DNA of 64,000 bases from Dyella acidiphila. Lineage in GTDB: Bacteria > Pseudomonadota > Gammaproteobacteria > Xanthomonadales > Rhodanobacteraceae. Made by a program: the position numbers and the translations under genes. Every line of letters begins with the position of its first letter. Position 1 is the stretch's first letter. This document shows, one piece after another, positions 1 to 9,236 of the stretch. The stretch lies in the NCBI RefSeq assembly GCF_014863405.1, contig NZ_JACZZA010000002.1, forward strand, positions 62,001-126,000. The letters are read 5' to 3'. The notes under the pieces are model-generated. The model did no database searches. It was given only the letters and a program-made list of their open reading frames with translations, and was not told where the DNA came from.

Positions 1-222
1 CGCGCCAAGCATGAATAATCAAGACCATCTAGCCAAAACGTACGCACAACGCTCACATCTCTTTGCCTTGTTCTTGACGAACGTCGTTGCATGTTGACGG
101 CGCGGATGGCGCAAGGGGCTTTCGCGGCCCGCACTGATGCGCCATGCGTACTACTCAAGCCACCACCATGCATCGACCGGCGCAGCCACGCTGCGCAAAT
201 CAGGTTCGCCAGGAGATTTTTC

Positions 223-423
223 ATGACACCACTGGATAAACCACTGAAGCGGCAGATCGATATTCAAGGCCAGCCGTTCACGGTGACCTTGGATTCCACC
301 GGGATCAAGATCACCAAGAAAGCCCATCGCAACGGCTTCGAAGTGAGCTGGGCCGAGCTGATCCGCAACGATCCAGCGATGGCCGAAGAACACAGCGCAC
401 CACCGGTCGCCGCACATAACTGA
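223..423 (+). CDS. Small hypothetical protein, 66 aa
   Basis: I do not recognise this protein. It is small, polar and charged, with no signal peptide or membrane segment. The ATG at 223 is chosen because AGGAGA lies at 211-216, a good ribosome-binding distance. The open frame extends upstream to 91, but that part is low-quality sequence with no ribosome-binding site. The N-terminal half (TPLDKPLKRQIDIQGQPFTV) and the following TLDSTGIKITKK look like a short beta-rich fold. It stands alone and converges on the osmoprotectant transporter genes, separated from them by a long hairpin. No function is inferred. Confidence 0.6.
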   Translation: MTPLDKPLKRQIDIQGQPFTVTLDSTGIKITKKAHRNGFEVSWAELIRNDPAMAEEHSAPPVAAHN

Positions 424-436
424 GCGTTGATCATCG

Positions 437-475
437 AGCGCGGCGTCGCATGATGCGACTGAAATGCGCCGCGCT
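437..475. terminator. Hairpin between convergent genes
   Basis: AGCGCGGCG at 437-445 pairs with CGCCGCGCT at 67-75 of the same hundred (467-475). A nested TCGCA/TGCGA stem (46-50 and 54-58, that is 446-450 and 454-458) sits inside the loop. It fills the gap between two convergent genes and touches the stop codon of the one on the minus strand. There is no clear T-run, so termination in either direction is inferred. Confidence 0.45.
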
Positions 476-1956
476 TACTGCCTCGCTTCGATGCGCATGC
501 CGCGCGGCGTCAGCCAGCGCTCCACGCCTTCGAACACGCCCTGCACTGCCAGTGCCATCACGGCGGCGGGAATCGCCCCTTCCAGAATCAGGCCGGTATC
601 GTCCAGGCGAATGCCGGTGACGATCGGCTGGCCATAGCCGCCTGCGCCGATCAAGGCGCCTAGCGTAGCGGTACCTACATTGATCACTGCTGCGGTTTTC
701 ACGCCGGCCAGAATGGAGCGCATGGCCATCGGCAGCTCCACCCGGCGCAGCCGCACGCCGCGTGGCAGGCCCAGCGCGGCGGCGGATTCGCGCAGATCCG
801 GCGCAATCCCGCTGAGTCCGGCGCAGGTGTTGCGCACGATCGGCAGCAAGCTATAGAGAAACAGTGCCGCGATCGCCGGCCAGGTGCCGATGCCGAAGAC
901 CGGAATCATGAACACGAACATCGCCAGCGACGGAATGGTCTGCAGCACGCCGCTGCCGGCCATCACCACCTGCCCCAGACGTTTGGAGCGCGCCGACAGC
1001 ACGCCCAGCGGCACCGCCAGCAGCACTGCCGCCGACAGCGATATCAGCACCAGCCGCAGATGCTCCAGCGTGCGTTGCAGCAGGCGCGCAGCGAAGCTGC
1101 TGCCGCCCTGGTCGGAGGGCACGCCGAGGAAGCCGGCGGCCACATCCGTTTCGCTTTCGCCGTGCAATTTCACCTGCGCATTCATCGAGCGCATCGCGTC
1201 GACCGGAATGCGGCCGGCCAGTTTCTTCAGCACGTCGACAAACGCCGGCGCGCTCTGTTCCAGCGGCAGTCGATAAAGAAATACCGCTTGATAATGCGGG
1301 AAATAGTGCTTGTCGTCGGCAAGCACGCGCAGGTGGTAGTACGGAATTTCCGCGTCGGTGCTGTACAGGTCGATCGCATCCACCGCCTTGCTCACCAGGG
1401 CCCGGTACGACAGCGCGTGATCGAGTCCGCGCACCTGCTTCTGCGGCAGGCCATAACGTTGGCGCAAACCGGGCCAGCCATCGCTGCGATCCATGAACTC
1501 ATTGGAGAAGCCCAGGCGCAGCGCGGGGTGAGCGGCCAGCGCGGAAAGATTGCCGATGCCCAACTGCGCGGCGACATCCTCGCGCATGCCGATGGCATAG
1601 GTATCATCGAAACCCAGCGAATCGGTGATGCCGATGCCCAGCGGCTTGAGCGCCGCGCGCAGGCTGGCGATATCGGCATCGGGCGCCACGTTCTTCAGCA
1701 GTTCGTGGCTGAGCGTGCCGGTGTACTCGGGATAGGCATCGATATCGCCGTGCTGCAGCGCGCGCCAGAGGATGCTGGTGCCACCCAGTTCGCGCTGATG
1801 CTGCGCATCGACTCCGGCCTGCCTGGCCACCAGGCGCGCCATTTCGCCGAGGATTACCGATTCGGTGAATTGCTTGGAACCGATGCGCAGCGGTGCCGCG
1901 AACAGCGCCGGCGCAAACAGCAGCAACAGCAGCAGCGCGCTCCAACGCCGGCTCAT
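475..1956 (-). CDS. Osmoprotectant ABC transporter, fused substrate-binding protein and permease
   Basis: This is a 493-aa fusion of an OpuAC/ProX-type substrate-binding domain and a ProW/OpuCB-type permease. An N-terminal hydrophobic segment (about residues 6-20) leads into RIGSKQFTESVILGEM, the typical start of the glycine betaine/choline-binding family, which runs to about residue 285. The C-terminal part (about 295-493) has several membrane helices and the permease EAA-like region around LRESAAALGLPRG. In this family the complex imports quaternary ammonium osmolytes; the substrate here is inferred. The ATG overlaps the stop of the ATPase gene (ATGA at 1953-1956), so the two are translationally coupled. 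Fused arrangements are known in the family. Confidence 0.88.
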   Translation of the reverse strand: MSRRWSALLLLLLFAPALFAAPLRIGSKQFTESVILGEMARLVARQAGVDAQHQRELGGTSILWRALQHGDIDAYPEYTGTLSHELLKNVAPDADIASLRAALKPLGIGITDSLGFDDTYAIGMREDVAAQLGIGNLSALAAHPALRLGFSNEFMDRSDGWPGLRQRYGLPQKQVRGLDHALSYRALVSKAVDAIDLYSTDAEIPYYHLRVLADDKHYFPHYQAVFLYRLPLEQSAPAFVDVLKKLAGRIPVDAMRSMNAQVKLHGESETDVAAGFLGVPSDQGGSSFAARLLQRTLEHLRLVLISLSAAVLLAVPLGVLSARSKRLGQVVMAGSGVLQTIPSLAMFVFMIPVFGIGTWPAIAALFLYSLLPIVRNTCAGLSGIAPDLRESAAALGLPRGVRLRRVELPMAMRSILAGVKTAAVINVGTATLGALIGAGGYGQPIVTGIRLDDTGLILEGAIPAAVMALAVQGVFEGVERWLTPRGMRIEARQ

Positions 1957-2720
1957 GCGGCGTCGCCCAGGGTGCGCTGCGCCTGCACGAAGCGGGTCAC
2001 GAACGGATCGGCCGGGCGCTGGCGCAGATCGTCCAGCGAGCCGTCCTGAATCACCCGTCCCTGCCGCATCAACACGATGCGGTCGGCAAACCAGGCCGCT
2101 TCGGCGATGTCGTGCGTTACCACGATCACGGTCTTGCCCAGCCGCTCGAAGATCTGCTTCAGCTCGTCCTGCAATTCGTGGCGCACGATGGGATCGAGCG
2201 CGCCCAGAGGTTCGTCCAGCAGCAGCGCGTCGGGATCGAGCATCAGGCCGCGCATCAGGGCCACGCGCTGGCGCTGGCCGCCGGACAGTTCCGCCGGATA
2301 GCGATCCAGCGCGCTCTGCGGCAGATGGGTCAGTGCGACCAGTGCTTCGGCGCGTTCGCGGATGCGCTCGCGGCTCCAGCCCAGGTGATGCGGCAGCAGC
2401 GCCAGATTGCCCAGTGCGGTGAGATGCGGAAACAGGCCGCCATCCTGAATCACGTAACCGACCCGGCGGCGCAACTCCAGCACATGCTCGCGCACCAGCA
2501 CCAGGCCATCGGCCTTGACCGTCCCCTGGTCGGGCCATTCCAGGCCCAGCAGCACCCGCAGCAGGGTCGATTTGCCCGAACCGCTGCTGCCGATCAGGGC
2601 GGTGCTGCTGCCGGCGGCAAAGGCCAGGCTGACCTGGTCCAGCGCCATCAAATTGCCGTAGCGCTTGCTGACCTTGTCGAGCTCGAACGCTGCGGGCGAG
2701 GCCTCTTGGTTGGCAGACAT
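1953..2720 (-). CDS. Osmoprotectant ABC transporter, ATP-binding protein
   Basis: A 255-aa ABC ATPase of the OpuA/ProV type. It shows Walker A (GSSGSGKST, about residue 38), a Q-loop region (YVIQDGGLFPHLT), the signature LSGGQRQRVAL and Walker B (LLLDEPLGALD), followed by the VTHD switch histidine. It lacks the C-terminal CBS pair of some OpuA proteins. The start at 2720 (MSANQEAS) begins the conserved domain; the frame continues upstream without a better start. It is the first gene of a two-gene unit with the fused binding protein-permease and energises that importer at the inner membrane. It is divergent from the FUSC gene, with 124 bp between them. Confidence 0.9.
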   Translation of the reverse strand: MSANQEASPAAFELDKVSKRYGNLMALDQVSLAFAAGSSTALIGSSGSGKSTLLRVLLGLEWPDQGTVKADGLVLVREHVLELRRRVGYVIQDGGLFPHLTALGNLALLPHHLGWSRERIRERAEALVALTHLPQSALDRYPAELSGGQRQRVALMRGLMLDPDALLLDEPLGALDPIVRHELQDELKQIFERLGKTVIVVTHDIAEAAWFADRIVLMRQGRVIQDGSLDDLRQRPADPFVTRFVQAQRTLGDAA

Positions 2721-2844
2721 TCCCGTACCGGCGCGGCGACAAAGCCGCCAGCCTAGCCGATACCCTCCAGCCTGTCCGCCGGCGGGGCCGGCCCGTGCCG
2801 AACTCGATCGCCGCCTTGTGCATCGCACCAAGTATCCTTGTGGG

Positions 2845-5001
2845 ATGTTCCCTCGCACCGCCCTCATCCACTACTGGCAGCGCCTGCGCGGCTCGGACCG
2901 GCTGGCCGAATGCCTGCGCGTGCTAGTGGCCCTGGGCGGCGTGATCGCCTACGGCCTGACCGGTCGCCATGCCGCGGCGATGGTGCCGGGCATGCTGGGC
3001 GTGATCGCCTGCGCCCTGGCCGAAACCGAAGACCACTGGCGCAGCCGGCTCGGCACCCTGCTGATCACCCTGGCCTGCTTCGCCGGGGTCTCGTTTGCCG
3101 TGGAGTGGCTGCTGCCCGACCCGCTGCTGTTCGCCTTCGCGCTGCCGCTGATCACCTTCGTGCTGGTGATGCTGGGGGCGATCAGTCCGCGCTATGCCAC
3201 GGTTGCCGGCGGCACGCTGATTCTGGCGGTCTACACCATGATCGAAGTGGACCAGCCAGGGCCGGCCGCCCATCTGCTGAGCCAACCGGCCTGGTTGCTG
3301 GCCGGCGCGGCCTGGTACGGCGTGCTGTCGCTGCTGTGGGCGATGCTGTCGCCGCAGCTGGCGGTGCGTCACGCGCTGGCGCGGGTGTTCGAGGCGCTGG
3401 CCCAGTATCTGGAAAACAAGGCTGCGCTGTTCACGCCGGTGCATGGTGTCGACCGTGAGGCCTTGCTGCTGCAGTTGGCCATGCAGAACGAACAGGTGGT
3501 GCAGGCGCTCAACGATACCCGCATCGTGCTGATCGACCGCATCGGCATGCGCCGCCCGCGTGGCACGACGGCGGCACGGCTGCAGCTGTATTTCAAGGCG
3601 CAGGATATCCACGAGCGCATCAGCTCCGCGCACTATCCGTATGCCGAGCTGGCGGACGCGTTCTATCACAGCGATGTGTTGTTCCGTTGCGAGCATCTGC
3701 TGCGGCTGCAGGCGCATGCCTGCCGCCAGCATGCGCGCGCCTTGCGCTTGCGCAGCGCGCCGCCGGGCGGTGGCGAATTGCAGGCGGCCCTGTCCGACCT
3801 GCGTAGCGCGCTCGACAGCCATCGCCGCCTCCACGCTGTGGCGCAGGCACCGCTGCTGCCTTCGCTCGAAGCCCTGCTGCGCAATATCGCCGCAATCCAG
3901 ACGCTGCTGGACCATGACGCGCCGCCGCTGTCGCCCGCGCAGGACAACACACTGCAGAACCCCGGACCGCAATCGCTGCGCGAAGCCTGGCAACGGATCA
4001 GCGTGCAGCTCAGCGCGCAATCCTCGCGCTTTCGCCACGCGGTGCGGCTGGCGCTGGCCTTGATGGCCGGCTACGGCGTGATCCATCTGCTCCATCCGCA
4101 ACACGGCTACTGGATCTTGCTGACCACCTTGCTGGTCTGCCAGCCCAGCTACGGCGCCACCCTGGCGCGCATGCTGCAACGCGTGGCGGGCACCCTGGCC
4201 GGCGTGATGCTGGGCTGGGCGGTGTTGCGCCTGCTACCGGCGTTGCCCTGGCAATGGCTGCTGATCGTCTTGACCGGCGTACTGTTCTTTGCCGCGCGCC
4301 TGCGCCGCTACACCATCGCTACCGCCGCCATCACCGTGTTCGTGGTGCTGTGTTTCAACCAGGGCGGCAGCGGCGACGAAGTCATCTGGCCGCGCCTGCT
4401 CGCCACCCTGATCGGCGCGGCCATCGCGGCGCTGGCGATCTATCTGGTGCTGCCCGATTGGCAAGGGCGCCAGCTGGACCAGGTATTGGCCAATACCTTG
4501 CGCAACGATGCGCGCTACCTGCAGCAGGTGATTGCGCAATACCTGCATGGCAAGCGCGACGACCTGGCCTATCGCATCGCCCGCCGCGATGCGCACAATG
4601 CCGACGCCACCCTCAGCGGCATGCTGGCGAACATGCTGCGCGAACCAGGCCGGCAGCGGCGCGGCAGCGAAGATCTGCTGCGCTTCCTCACCCTCGCGCA
4701 CACCATGCTCGGCCATATCTCCGCGCTGGGCGCGCACCGCCAGGTGATCCACGGCGCGCAGTCGCGCGACACCGTCACCCTCGCCGGCAACCTGGCCGTC
4801 ACCAAACTTGAACATCTGGCCGATGCGCTGAGCAGCCGCCAGCCCGTTGCCGGCGGCGACAGCGAAGCGGAACACAGCACCACCCCGCACGCCGAAGCAG
4901 TCAACGATGACACCGCGCGACTGGTATTGAGCCAGCTGGGCCTGATCCTGGCCCAGCGCGACCGGCTGGCCAGCGTGGTGCGCGACATCCAGGCCGGCTG
5001 A
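2845..5001 (+). CDS. FUSC/YccS-family inner-membrane protein
   Basis: A 718-aa protein with two blocks of membrane helices (about residues 25-180 and 405-560) separated by a large soluble region, with a soluble C-terminus. This is the layout of the YccS/YhfK branch of the fusaric-acid-resistance (FUSC) family, related to aromatic acid efflux pumps. The second block carries the FUSC-like run HGYWILLTTLLVCQPSYGAT. The substrate is unknown. The start at 2845 (MFPRTALIHYW) is used because the upstream in-frame sequence overlaps the divergent ABC promoter and looks non-coding. The family is well supported; the function is only inferred. Confidence 0.85.
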   Translation: MFPRTALIHYWQRLRGSDRLAECLRVLVALGGVIAYGLTGRHAAAMVPGMLGVIACALAETEDHWRSRLGTLLITLACFAGVSFAVEWLLPDPLLFAFALPLITFVLVMLGAISPRYATVAGGTLILAVYTMIEVDQPGPAAHLLSQPAWLLAGAAWYGVLSLLWAMLSPQLAVRHALARVFEALAQYLENKAALFTPVHGVDREALLLQLAMQNEQVVQALNDTRIVLIDRIGMRRPRGTTAARLQLYFKAQDIHERISSAHYPYAELADAFYHSDVLFRCEHLLRLQAHACRQHARALRLRSAPPGGGELQAALSDLRSALDSHRRLHAVAQAPLLPSLEALLRNIAAIQTLLDHDAPPLSPAQDNTLQNPGPQSLREAWQRISVQLSAQSSRFRHAVRLALALMAGYGVIHLLHPQHGYWILLTTLLVCQPSYGATLARMLQRVAGTLAGVMLGWAVLRLLPALPWQWLLIVLTGVLFFAARLRRYTIATAAITVFVVLCFNQGGSGDEVIWPRLLATLIGAAIAALAIYLVLPDWQGRQLDQVLANTLRNDARYLQQVIAQYLHGKRDDLAYRIARRDAHNADATLSGMLANMLREPGRQRRGSEDLLRFLTLAHTMLGHISALGAHRQVIHGAQSRDTVTLAGNLAVTKLEHLADALSSRQPVAGGDSEAEHSTTPHAEAVNDDTARLVLSQLGLILAQRDRLASVVRDIQAG

Positions 5002-5106
5002 GTCCATGGCGTTGCGCCGCTCGCGAATAACGGGGCGCGGCGCCAGTTCAGCCCCTAGACGCCCTACCCATATACCCGGATAGTTACCATTCGAAACGAA
5101 CCCACA

Positions 5107-5224
5107 AACTCCGAGGCGTCCGGCCTGCGGTTCCCGCAAGGGAATACGGCCTGCCGTCCGTGATCTGCAGGATCACCAGGGTGCACGTGGAAACGCGTAC
5201 GCCTCCCGGCTTGGAAAGGAGCAC
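5107..5224 (+). promoter_or_regulatory. Molybdenum cofactor (Moco) riboswitch
   Basis: The leader of moaA matches the Moco RNA motif as I remember it from E. coli moaA. Shared landmarks in order are ACTCC at 5109-5112 and neighbours, a GGCC/GGCC-rich stem around 5121-5152, CACCAGGG at 5174-5181, CGCCTCCCG at 5200-5208 and TGGAAAGG at 5212-5219. The closing stem pairs the ACTCC region with AAGGAG (5216-5221), which is also the moaA ribosome-binding site 8 nt before the ATG. Ligand binding would therefore be expected to hide the ribosome-binding site and shut off the operon when Moco is plentiful. Repression is inferred from the E. coli case. Confidence 0.85.
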
Positions 5225-5229
5225 AGACC

Positions 5230-6213
5230 ATGTCCCCGCTGGCTGATCGCTACGGCCGCCGGTTTCCGTATTTGCGCTTGTCGGTGATTCCCGCGTGCAA
5301 CTTCCGTTGCACGTACTGCCTGCCGCACGGCTACCACGCCGATCCGCATGCCGCGCAGCCGCTGTCGCTGGCGGAAATCGCGCGCCTGCTGCGCGGCTTC
5401 GCCGAGCTCGGCATGCACAAGCTGCGCATCACCGGCGGCGAACCCAGCGTGCGCCACGATCTCACCGAGGTGCTGCGCACCGCAGCGGCAGCACCCGGCG
5501 TGACCAAACTGGCGATGACTACCAATGGCAGCCTGCTCAGCCGCCGCCTGCATGAATGGATGGACGCCGGCCTCAACGCCATCAACGTCAGCGTCGACAG
5601 CCTCGACCGCGCCAACTTCGCGCGCATCACCGGCCACGACCGCCTCGACGACATCCTGCATGGCGTGGACATGGCACTGGGCGCCGGCATGGCCTCGGTA
5701 AAGCTCAATGCAGTGCTGCTGCGCGGCGTCAACGACGGCGAGCTGCCGGCATGGCTCGACTATCTGCGCGAGCGCCGCATCGGCCTGCGCTTTATCGAGC
5801 TGATGCAGACCGGCGACAACCTGGCGTTCTTCCGCGATCGCCACGTGCGCGCCGAGCTGCTGGAAACGCAGTTGCTGGAATCGGGCTGGCAGTTGTTGCC
5901 ACGCGCGGCCGATGCCGGTCCTGCGCGCGAATACCGTCATGCGGATTACGCCGGGCGTATCGGCATCATCGCGCCGTATTCGAAGGATTTCTGCAGCGGC
6001 TGCAATCGCCTGCGGGTTACCGCTACCGGTGATCTGCGCCTGTGCCTGTTCGGCGAATTCGGCATTCCCCTGCGCCCTTTGCTGCAGGCCGACGAACAGC
6101 TGGAAGACCTGGTGCGCGCCATCGGCGGCCAGATCGGTCGCAAGGAACAGGGTCACTTCCTGCACGAAGGGCGCACCGGCATCACCCCCCATCTCGCATC
6201 CACCGGAGGCTGA
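5230..6213 (+). CDS. moaA: GTP 3',8-cyclase MoaA
   Basis: A radical-SAM enzyme, 327 aa, that catalyses the first step of molybdenum cofactor synthesis by rearranging GTP to 3',8-cyclo-GTP. The N-terminal [4Fe-4S] motif CxxxCxxC is C23, C27 and C30. The second cluster uses CX2CX13C at C255, C258 and C272. The chain ends in Gly-Gly, as functional MoaA proteins do. The start at 5230 lies directly behind the ribosome-binding site inside the riboswitch. It is the first gene of a long tightly packed operon; the next gene starts 3 bp after the stop. Confidence 0.97.
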   Translation: MSPLADRYGRRFPYLRLSVIPACNFRCTYCLPHGYHADPHAAQPLSLAEIARLLRGFAELGMHKLRITGGEPSVRHDLTEVLRTAAAAPGVTKLAMTTNGSLLSRRLHEWMDAGLNAINVSVDSLDRANFARITGHDRLDDILHGVDMALGAGMASVKLNAVLLRGVNDGELPAWLDYLRERRIGLRFIELMQTGDNLAFFRDRHVRAELLETQLLESGWQLLPRAADAGPAREYRHADYAGRIGIIAPYSKDFCSGCNRLRVTATGDLRLCLFGEFGIPLRPLLQADEQLEDLVRAIGGQIGRKEQGHFLHEGRTGITPHLASTGG

Positions 6214-6216
6214 CGC

Positions 6217-7209
6217 TTGCAGGATCGCACTCATTTCCAGATGGCCGACGTACGCCGCAAGCGCGCCACCGCGCGCCGGGCGGTGGCAGTGGGCGAACTG
6301 AGCGCCGGCGCCGAGGCATTCGCGCAGATCGTCGAACGCCGCCTGCCCAAGGGCGATGCCATGACCATGGCCGAGATCGCCGGTCTGCAAGGCGCGAAGA
6401 ACGCCGCGCAGCTGATGCCGCTATGCCATCCGCTGCCGCTGGAATATATCGACGTACGCTGCGAACCAGTCGGCGAACGCCATGCCATTCGCGTGTATTG
6501 CGAGGTCGCCACCATCGCCCGCACCGGCGTGGAGATGGAAGCGCTGGCCGGTGCCAGCGCCGCCTTGCTTACCTTGTACGACCTGACCAAGCCGGTGCAG
6601 CCGGCACTGTCCATCGGCGGTGTGCGCCTGCTGTTCAAGGAAGGCGGCAAGAAAGGCCTATGGCTGCATCCGGATGGCATGAGCGAGGCCGAACACGCGC
6701 ATTACCAGCCACGCGCTGCGGCACGCCTGGACGGCATCCAGGCCGCCGTCATTACGCTTAGCGACCGTGCCAGCCGCGGCGATTACGCCGACACTTCCGG
6801 CCCGCTGCTGGTACAGCGGCTGCGTGAGCTTGGCGCCGATGTTGCGGACAGCGAAGTGTTGGCCGACGAACCGGTGCACCTGGCCGAACGCCTGCGCCTG
6901 CTCGCGGCCAGCGGCGTGCGCCTGATTCTGTGCACTGGCGGCACCGGGCTGGGTCCGCGTGACCGCACGCCGGAAGCGCTGGCGCTGGTCGCCGAGCGCC
7001 ATGTGCCCGGCATCGGCGAACTGTTCCGCAGCGAAAGCAGCCAGCACACACAGATGGCGTGGCTCAGCCGCGCCCACGCGGTACTGATCGGCAACAGCCT
7101 GGTGATCGCCCTGCCCGGCAGCAATAAAGCGGTGGCGCAAGGCATGGATATTCTGGCGCCGCTGCTGGCGCATGCCGTGGGCATGGCGGCCGGCGGAGAT
7201 CACGCATGA
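6217..7209 (+). CDS. moaCB: Bifunctional MoaC-MoaB fusion
   Basis: A 330-aa fusion. Residues about 1-160 are cyclic pyranopterin monophosphate synthase MoaC (conserved MPLCHPLPLEYIDV and the ARTGVEMEAL region). Residues about 165-330 are a MoaB/Mog-type molybdopterin adenylyltransferase with TGGTGLGPRDRTPEA. MoaC completes the first step begun by MoaA; MoaB-type domains adenylylate molybdopterin before metal insertion. The start is a TTG at 6217 with GGAGG at 6205-6209, only 3 bp past the moaA stop. No ATG fits the MoaC N-terminus. The stop overlaps the moeA start (ATGA). Such fusions occur in other bacteria. Confidence 0.94.
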   Translation: MQDRTHFQMADVRRKRATARRAVAVGELSAGAEAFAQIVERRLPKGDAMTMAEIAGLQGAKNAAQLMPLCHPLPLEYIDVRCEPVGERHAIRVYCEVATIARTGVEMEALAGASAALLTLYDLTKPVQPALSIGGVRLLFKEGGKKGLWLHPDGMSEAEHAHYQPRAAARLDGIQAAVITLSDRASRGDYADTSGPLLVQRLRELGADVADSEVLADEPVHLAERLRLLAASGVRLILCTGGTGLGPRDRTPEALALVAERHVPGIGELFRSESSQHTQMAWLSRAHAVLIGNSLVIALPGSNKAVAQGMDILAPLLAHAVGMAAGGDHA

Positions 7210-8453
7210 GCCAGGACACGCTCGCCTACGAAGATGCGCTGCGCATCGTGCTGGCGGCCAGCAGAGCCCTGCCGGCTGAAACGTGCGCGATGTCCGCCTG
7301 CCTTGGCCGCGTATTGGCAACACCGATTGTCAGCGCGATGGATCTGCCGCCGTTCGACAACTCCGCCATGGACGGCTTCGCGCTGCGTGGCGATGCACTG
7401 ATCCACGCCGGCACCGAACTGGATATCGAAGGCGAACAGGCGGCCGGCGACGGCCTGACGCAGGCACGCGGCGGCGCCTGGGAAATCATGACCGGCGCGC
7501 GTCTGCCCGACGGCCTGGATCGGGTGATTCCGGTCGAACAGACCGAACGCCTGTCGCCCACGCGCATCCGTTTGCTGGCCGATGTTGCCGCTGCGCAGAA
7601 CGTGCGCCATGCCGGTTCCGATGTGGCGCGCGCTACTACCGTTATCCGTGCGGGCACTACGCTGGCGCCGCAGCATCTGATGCTGCTCGCCTCGCTGGGC
7701 ATGGCCGAGGTATCCGTCGCGCAGCGTCCGCGCGTGGCGGTGCTGTGCACCGGACGCGAGCTGGTCGACGATCCGGCACAGGCGCTGGCGCCCGGCCAGA
7801 TCCGCAATTCCAACGGCCCATTTCTGGCCGCGCGCCTGCCGCTGGCCGGCGCCGAGGTGGTACATGTGGAAACCGTGGGCGACGATGCGCAGGCATTTGC
7901 CGCCGCGCTGCAACGTGCGCTTGCCGCAGGCGCCAGGCTGATCATCAGCAGCGGCGCGGTATCGATGGGCCGCTACGACTTCGTGCCGCAGGCGCTGGAG
8001 CGCATCGGCGCGCAGACGCTGTTCCATAAAGTCGCCATCCGACCCGGCAAGCCGCTGCTGTTCGCGCGTCTGCCCGGCGACGCACTGCTGTTCGGCCTGC
8101 CCGGCAATCCGATTGCGGTCGCCGTGGGCTTGCGTTTCTTTGTCGAGCCGGCGCTGCGGGTGATGCTTGGACTGCCCGCGGAAACGCCGCTGCGCATGCC
8201 GCTGTTCAATGCCTATAGCAAAAAGCCGCGCCTGCGCTTTCATCTCAAGAGCCGCCTGCGCATCGATGGCGAAGGCCGACTGGCGATCGAAGTGCTGGAT
8301 GGGCAGGAGTCGTACCGCATCCGCCCGCTGGCCGATGCCAATGCCTGGGCGATCGTGCCGGCCGAGATCGATGCTCTCGCGCCCGGCAGCCTGGTGGATG
8401 TGTATGGTCCAGGCCATCTGGAATTCCCCATTCCCAGCGAGAATTTTGCATGA
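7206..8453 (+). CDS. moeA: Molybdopterin molybdenumtransferase MoeA
   Basis: A 415-aa MoeA that inserts molybdate into adenylylated molybdopterin. The hallmark region LPPFDNSAMDGFALR lies near residue 45. The MoCF-fold centre reads SSGAVSMGRYDFVPQ, where the usual family text is SGGVSxGxxD, and is followed by GLPGNPIAV. It overlaps its upstream and downstream neighbours by ATGA junctions, so translation is coupled along moaCB-moeA-moaD. Confidence 0.96.
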   Translation: MSQDTLAYEDALRIVLAASRALPAETCAMSACLGRVLATPIVSAMDLPPFDNSAMDGFALRGDALIHAGTELDIEGEQAAGDGLTQARGGAWEIMTGARLPDGLDRVIPVEQTERLSPTRIRLLADVAAAQNVRHAGSDVARATTVIRAGTTLAPQHLMLLASLGMAEVSVAQRPRVAVLCTGRELVDDPAQALAPGQIRNSNGPFLAARLPLAGAEVVHVETVGDDAQAFAAALQRALAAGARLIISSGAVSMGRYDFVPQALERIGAQTLFHKVAIRPGKPLLFARLPGDALLFGLPGNPIAVAVGLRFFVEPALRVMLGLPAETPLRMPLFNAYSKKPRLRFHLKSRLRIDGEGRLAIEVLDGQESYRIRPLADANAWAIVPAEIDALAPGSLVDVYGPGHLEFPIPSENFA

Positions 8454-8710
8454 AGCGGCGCATTTCCCTGTTCGGCGCACTGCGCGAGGCCGACGCCCGC
8501 GGCTATATCGAGGTGGACGTGCCCGCGCACAGCACGATTGCCGAACTGCGCGAGGCCGTGCAGCACTATGCACGCGAACATGCACCGGCGATCAGCCCCG
8601 GCCTGATCCAGCGCTCGGCCTTCGCCAGCGGGGATGAGATTTTGCATAACCATCGCAGCGTGCCGGAACAAGGCGAGCTGGCGATCCTGCCGCCGGTCAG
8701 CGGAGGCTGA
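8450..8710 (+). CDS. moaD: Molybdopterin synthase small subunit MoaD
   Basis: An 86-aa ubiquitin-fold sulfur carrier ending in Gly-Gly, the residue that is thiocarboxylated before sulfur is given to precursor Z. It pairs with MoaE, encoded 4 bp downstream. The start at 8450 overlaps the moeA stop by 4 bp. No MoeB-type activating enzyme is encoded in the window, so adenylation of this Gly-Gly must be done by a protein encoded elsewhere. Confidence 0.93.
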   Translation: MKRRISLFGALREADARGYIEVDVPAHSTIAELREAVQHYAREHAPAISPGLIQRSAFASGDEILHNHRSVPEQGELAILPPVSGG

Positions 8711-8714
8711 GCGT

Positions 8715-9236
8715 ATGACCGAGATCTATACCGCCGTGGTCGATATCGCACACGGACCGCTGCGCCCGGCGGAAGCGCTGGAGTTCGTTGCCGATCCGCG
8801 TTTCGGCGGTATCGCCACCTTTATCGGCCGCGTGCGCCAGCACAACCTGGGCCGCGTGGTCACCGGCATCAGCTATGACCTGTTCGATGCGTTGGCGCTG
8901 CGCACGTTCCAGCACATCGGCGAACGCGCGCGGCAGGAAGTGGGCGGTCCGATGAAGCTGTATATCGCGCATGCCAAGGGCGATCTGCGCATCGGCGATT
9001 TCGCCGTGGTAGTCGCGGCAGCCACGCCTCATCGCGACGAAGCCTTCCGCGCCTGCCGCCTGGCGATCGAAGCGGTGAAGCACGAAGCGCCGATCTGGAA
9101 GCAGGAGCATTACATCGACGGCCACAGCGCCTGGAGCGAAGGTTGCTCGCTGTGCGAAGAGCATCGCGCAGAAGAACAGCGCGCCGCCGGGCTGGCCGCC
9201 ACGCAGGCCGGTGATGCGCATGGGCACGAGCACTGA
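8715..9236 (+). CDS. moaE: Molybdopterin synthase catalytic subunit MoaE
   Basis: A 173-aa MoaE. Family landmarks include FGGIATFIGRVR near the N-terminus, TPHRDEAFRACRLAIEAVKHEAPIWKQE with the catalytic lysines, and a His/Glu-rich tail unique to this copy. With MoaD it converts precursor Z to molybdopterin. The ATG at 8715 follows the moaD stop by 4 bp, with GGAGG at 8702-8706 upstream. The 3' end overlaps the mobA start by about 23 bp. Confidence 0.95.
   Translation: MTEIYTAVVDIAHGPLRPAEALEFVADPRFGGIATFIGRVRQHNLGRVVTGISYDLFDALALRTFQHIGERARQEVGGPMKLYIAHAKGDLRIGDFAVVVAAATPHRDEAFRACRLAIEAVKHEAPIWKQEHYIDGHSAWSEGCSLCEEHRAEEQRAAGLAATQAGDAHGHEH

Noticed and set aside
91-423. A 110-aa version of the first gene starting at 91
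   Set aside because: The extra 44 residues look non-coding and lack a ribosome-binding site, while AGGAGA sits just before 223.
475-2871. A single 798-aa frame covering both osmoprotectant transporter genes
   Set aside because: The first third is out of frame with the real ATPase. The two genes are separate and overlap by ATGA at 1953-1956.
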